From Granulicella sp. 5B5 (GTDB taxonomy: Bacteria > Acidobacteriota > Terriglobia > Terriglobales > Acidobacteriaceae): a stretch of DNA of 64,000 nt. The stretch is taken from positions 3,224,001 through 3,288,000 of the forward strand of contig NZ_CP046444.1 in assembly GCF_014083945.1 (NCBI RefSeq), given 5' to 3'. Within the stretch, counting starts at the first letter, position 1. Each line of letters opens with the position of its first letter. Below are positions 61,354 through 64,000 of the stretch, one piece after another. Under the pieces are notes generated by a model. That model was not told the origin of the DNA and did not search any database. It saw only the letters and a program-made list of their open reading frames with translations. A program made the position numbers and the translations under genes.

Positions 61354-62931
61354 ATGCCTACGTTTGCGGCGATCGACATCGGATCGAACTCGTGCCGACT
61401 GGCGATCGCCGCGGTGCAGCAGCACAAGCTGAAGATCCTGCAGGAAGACCGCGAGGTGACACGGCTGGGCGAGAGCGTCTTCGATACAGGCGTAATCTCG
61501 CCGGAGGCAATGGCGAATACGATCCGCGCGTTGAAGCGGTTTCAGAAGACGACGCAGACGTATGTGGTGGACCGGGTGCGCGTGGTGGCGACCAGTGCAA
61601 TGCGCGATGCGCGGAACTCGGATGCGTTTCGTGCGTGGGTGAAGTCGTCGACAGGCTGGACGGTTGATGTCATCTCGGGGCTTGAAGAAGGCCGATTGAT
61701 TCACCTGGGTGTGACGACGATGGAGCCGGGCGCGCGTGGGCGCTGCCTGCTGGTCGACCTGGGTGGCGGCAGCTGTGAGGTGACGCTGTCGGATGGTGGA
61801 CGCATCAAGCAGATGGTGAGTCTGCCGCTGGGCGCGGTGCGGCTGCAACAGGAGTTTCTGATGCAGAATGATCCGCCGAGCAAGGATGATGTCGCCCGGC
61901 TGCGAAAGTTCATCGAGCGCGAACTGCGGCGTGGCGAACGGAAGCTGGGGCTGCCGAAGGTGGCGACAGTGATTGCGACTTCGGGGACAGCTTCGGCGTT
62001 GGCGGAGGCGAGTGTTGCGCTCTCGGAGGGGACGCGCGTTGCAAGGGCCGCGAAGAAGTCAGTGAGCAAGAAGACGACGCGAAGTGGGCCGATGCTGGAG
62101 GCCGATACGGCGTCGGTACGAATGATCGCGGACAAGCTGTTGAAGCTGAACAATGCGGAGCGGGCGTCGATGCCGGGGATCGGGCCGAAGCGTTCGGAGA
62201 TCATCATGGGCGGCGCGCAGGTGTATGCGATGCTGCTGGAACGGCTGCAGTTGAAGGGTTTCCGGTATTCGCCACTGGGGCTGCGGGACGGCGTGCTGGA
62301 GCAGATGCTGGCGGACGTGGATACGAGGGCGAGCGCGCACCGCACCATGGAGGCCGAGCGCTGGGAGGGCGTGCTTGAGGTCTGCAAGCGTTATGGGATC
62401 GACCCGAAGAAGGCTGGGCCGGAGTGCCAGCATGTGGAGCAGCTGTTCGATCAGCTTATTCATGTACATGAACTGCCTGCCGAGTACAGGCTGTGGCTGC
62501 GGGCTGCGGCGATGATGCAGGAGGTGGGCAAGTTCATGAACCACCAGGGGCATCATCGGCATACGCAATACATCATTGCAAACTCGGAGATCTTCGGGTT
62601 CTCGCCGGAGCAACGGGCGATTGTGGCGGCAATTGCGCGCTACCTAGGCAAGAGCAGACCGGAAGCGGAGGACAGACCCATGCGGTCTGTGCCGGTAGAA
62701 GAGCATGTCCATGTGCAGCGGTCAGTGGTGTTGCTGCGGTTGGCGCAGGCGCTGAACCAGGACCGCGCGACCGCGGCGATGAAGCTGCGGATCAACGTGT
62801 TTGCCAAGCGAGTGTTGCTGGAACTGGAGCCGCCGCGTGGGCGTGCCGACCTGGAAGTGTGGGCACTGAAGAAGGAAGCGCCTTACTTCCGCGAGGTCTT
62901 CCGGCGTGAGCTTTTCGTCGAAGTGGCGTAG
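61354..62931 (+). CDS. ppx: Ppx/GppA exopolyphosphatase
   Basis: 525-aa enzyme that removes terminal phosphate from polyphosphate and perhaps converts pppGpp to ppGpp. The N-terminal ASKHA domain has AAIDIGSNSCRLAI, VVATSAMRDARN, LVDLGGGSCEVTL and ATSGTASAL; the C-terminal HD-type part (~residue 340 on) has MMQEVGKFMNHQGHHRHTQYII. ATG 61354 with AGAGGA 9 nt upstream. The 3' end overlaps the convergent sixA gene by 49 nt. Confidence 0.88.
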   Translation: MPTFAAIDIGSNSCRLAIAAVQQHKLKILQEDREVTRLGESVFDTGVISPEAMANTIRALKRFQKTTQTYVVDRVRVVATSAMRDARNSDAFRAWVKSSTGWTVDVISGLEEGRLIHLGVTTMEPGARGRCLLVDLGGGSCEVTLSDGGRIKQMVSLPLGAVRLQQEFLMQNDPPSKDDVARLRKFIERELRRGERKLGLPKVATVIATSGTASALAEASVALSEGTRVARAAKKSVSKKTTRSGPMLEADTASVRMIADKLLKLNNAERASMPGIGPKRSEIIMGGAQVYAMLLERLQLKGFRYSPLGLRDGVLEQMLADVDTRASAHRTMEAERWEGVLEVCKRYGIDPKKAGPECQHVEQLFDQLIHVHELPAEYRLWLRAAAMMQEVGKFMNHQGHHRHTQYIIANSEIFGFSPEQRAIVAAIARYLGKSRPEAEDRPMRSVPVEEHVHVQRSVVLLRLAQALNQDRATAAMKLRINVFAKRVLLELEPPRGRADLEVWALKKEAPYFREVFRRELFVEVA

Positions 62932-63419
62932 AGAGCGCGGACGATGCGGGGGTCGATGAGGCTCTGCAGGATGGCCGGGCCGCGGAGCAGGCTGACGCGG
63001 GCGAGTGAACCTTTGCGGAGGCGGACACCGGGGACGGTGGTCTCGGTGGGGCCGGCGAGGAGCTGGCCAAGGAACTGCGTCAGATTGGGGTTGTGACCGA
63101 CGACGAGCACGTTCTCATAGGCAGTGCAATCGCGGAGCATCTTCTGGAACTGGGCGAAGGTGCTGGAGGGCGCGAGCGCAGTGGAGATAAGGATGCTCTG
63201 CTCGAAGCCCATCTCGGTGGCGACGAGCTGTGCGGTCTGCAGGCTGCGCTTGAGCGGGCTCGAGACGACCATGTCGAAGCTGATCTTCATGGCGTTGAGG
63301 ACGTGGGCGAGCTGCAGGCACTGGGCTTTGCCGTCCTTGTCGAGGGGACGCTTGGTGTCGAGTAGCGGATTGGGGCGGCGAAGACCGGCGCTGGCGTGGC
63401 GAAGGATGTACAGGTTCAT
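62883..63419 (-). CDS. sixA: phosphohistidine phosphatase SixA-like
   Basis: 178-aa histidine phosphatase. The RHG-type motif is near the start (LYILRHASAG), the second Arg/His pair in SSPLKRSLQTA and VVGHNPNL. Family members dephosphorylate protein phosphohistidine or other phospho-targets. Convergent with ppx and overlapping its last codons, an arrangement that may reflect a conserved ppx-sixA pairing. Confidence 0.83.
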   Translation of the reverse strand: MNLYILRHASAGLRRPNPLLDTKRPLDKDGKAQCLQLAHVLNAMKISFDMVVSSPLKRSLQTAQLVATEMGFEQSILISTALAPSSTFAQFQKMLRDCTAYENVLVVGHNPNLTQFLGQLLAGPTETTVPGVRLRKGSLARVSLLRGPAILQSLIDPRIVRALYATSTKSSRRKTSRK

Positions 63420-63467
63420 GGGGCTTTCGTGGGCTGTGCTGTCTGCGCAGCGGCTAGAAGAGGTATT

Positions 63468-64000
63468 TTACCGGCGTTGCCAGAGTTCTGTGTAGAGCAG
63501 GCCGCCGAGCCGCTCGTGGCGTGCGATGCGGACGAAGCCGGAAGCTGTGAGGGCCGACTGCGGATCGGGCAGTTGTTGGGTGCGCAGACCGGTAAGCAGG
63601 CGGAATGCAAGGTAGAGAGAGGCGATGTAGAGCCTTGCGATGGGACGCAAGGCTGCGTTGTCGGGTATGGCGAAGTCTGAGACGAGCCAGAGAGAGCCGG
63701 TGTGAGTGTGCGCGGCGATGTGTTTCGTGATGCTGTTGACCTCGGGTTGCGTGAGGCAGTCGAGGAAGAAGTGGGTGACGACGAGGTCTGTATTGTCTGC
63801 CACTTCGATGTTGAGTGCTGAGGCGTTGATGGTCTCGAGGCGTTCGGCTGCGAAGGCGCATCGCTCACGCAGGAGCTGCAGCATGGTTGCGCTCGTGTCG
63901 ACTGCGGTGGCGCTGAGATTTTTGTTGATGCGCAGAAGCTGCGCGAGGAAGCGTCCGTCGCCGTCGCCGAGGATGAGGGCCTGGCGGCAGGGGGTGAGGC
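63468..64000 (-). CDS. class I SAM-dependent methyltransferase, 5' partial
   Basis: Open to the window edge. The upstream codons before the ATG at 63884 are in frame and encode ALILGDGDGRFLAQLL, a glycine-rich S-adenosylmethionine motif, then AVDTSATML, so the real start lies beyond the window. Later segments (DLVVTHFFLDCLTQPEV) fit motif IV and the following strand. Substrate unknown. It follows sixA on the same strand with a 48-nt gap. Confidence 0.8.
   Translation of the reverse strand, partial: LTPCRQALILGDGDGRFLAQLLRINKNLSATAVDTSATMLQLLRERCAFAAERLETINASALNIEVADNTDLVVTHFFLDCLTQPEVNSITKHIAAHTHTGSLWLVSDFAIPDNAALRPIARLYIASLYLAFRLLTGLRTQQLPDPQSALTASGFVRIARHERLGGLLYTELWQRR

Overview
This window looks like a chromosomal segment of an acidobacterium of the Terriglobia (Granulicella, Edaphobacter or Terriglobus type). 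That is inferred from GC-rich codon use, two very large Oar-like TonB-dependent receptors with N-terminal carboxypeptidase-regulatory domains, a Pseudomonas-type rhamnose isomerase beside a fused aldolase-dehydrogenase, an HspR-type heat-shock system, hopanoid-type sugar transfer, and dispersed GGCTTYAGCC hairpins. No sequence search was run.

Layout. 1-3.97 kb holds housekeeping genes: an ABC exporter cut by the window edge, gmk, rpoZ, a type-4 uracil-DNA glycosylase and tRNA-Ala(CGC). 4.0-13.1 kb holds two outer-membrane receptors, a small CPLC-motif secreted protein and two very small genes, one of which is a Cys-rich candidate leader peptide in a structured 5' region. 13.1-21.4 kb holds a GntR regulator divergent from threonine synthase, a secreted M14 peptidase, a lactonase-type hydrolase, and a TetR/DHA2 efflux pair with a clear palindromic operator between them. 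21.4-22.8 kb is rich in repeats and contains rhaM.

22.8-33.9 kb is a rhamnose system: LutABC lactate oxidation, RhaT symporter, RhaI, an unusual IclR-HTH/sugar-binding fusion regulator, RhaD-dehydrogenase fusion and RhaB. Together these take L-rhamnose to dihydroxyacetone phosphate and L-lactate, then to pyruvate. 34.2-35.5 kb has a NUDIX hydrolase and a HAD phosphatase.

35.7-44.1 kb holds a hexuronate cluster: uxaC, a LarA-superfamily protein, uxaE, gntK and an SDR. I propose that it runs uronate -> fructuronate -> mannonate -> gluconate -> 6-phosphogluconate, using a nickel-pincer 2-epimerase in place of mannonate dehydratase and KDG kinase. GH16 glucanase, VapBC and a PD-(D/E)XK/DUF5655 gene interrupt it.

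44.1-49.3 kb has a LysR/GNAT divergent pair, a Tat-exported amidase and a second DHA2 pump. 49.6-56 kb is a dispersed heat-shock group (dnaK, a small unknown gene, a Nei-type glycosylase, dnaJ, an SDR on the other strand, hspR), with an HspR-like operator over the dnaK -35. 56-64 kb has an HpnI-like glycosyltransferase, two paralogous ArnT-like transferases, ppx, sixA and a methyltransferase cut by the window edge.

At the large scale, the + strand is C-rich up to about 35.3 kb and G-rich from about 35.9 kb, on genes of both orientations. This sharp skew switch is not explained by any feature listed.
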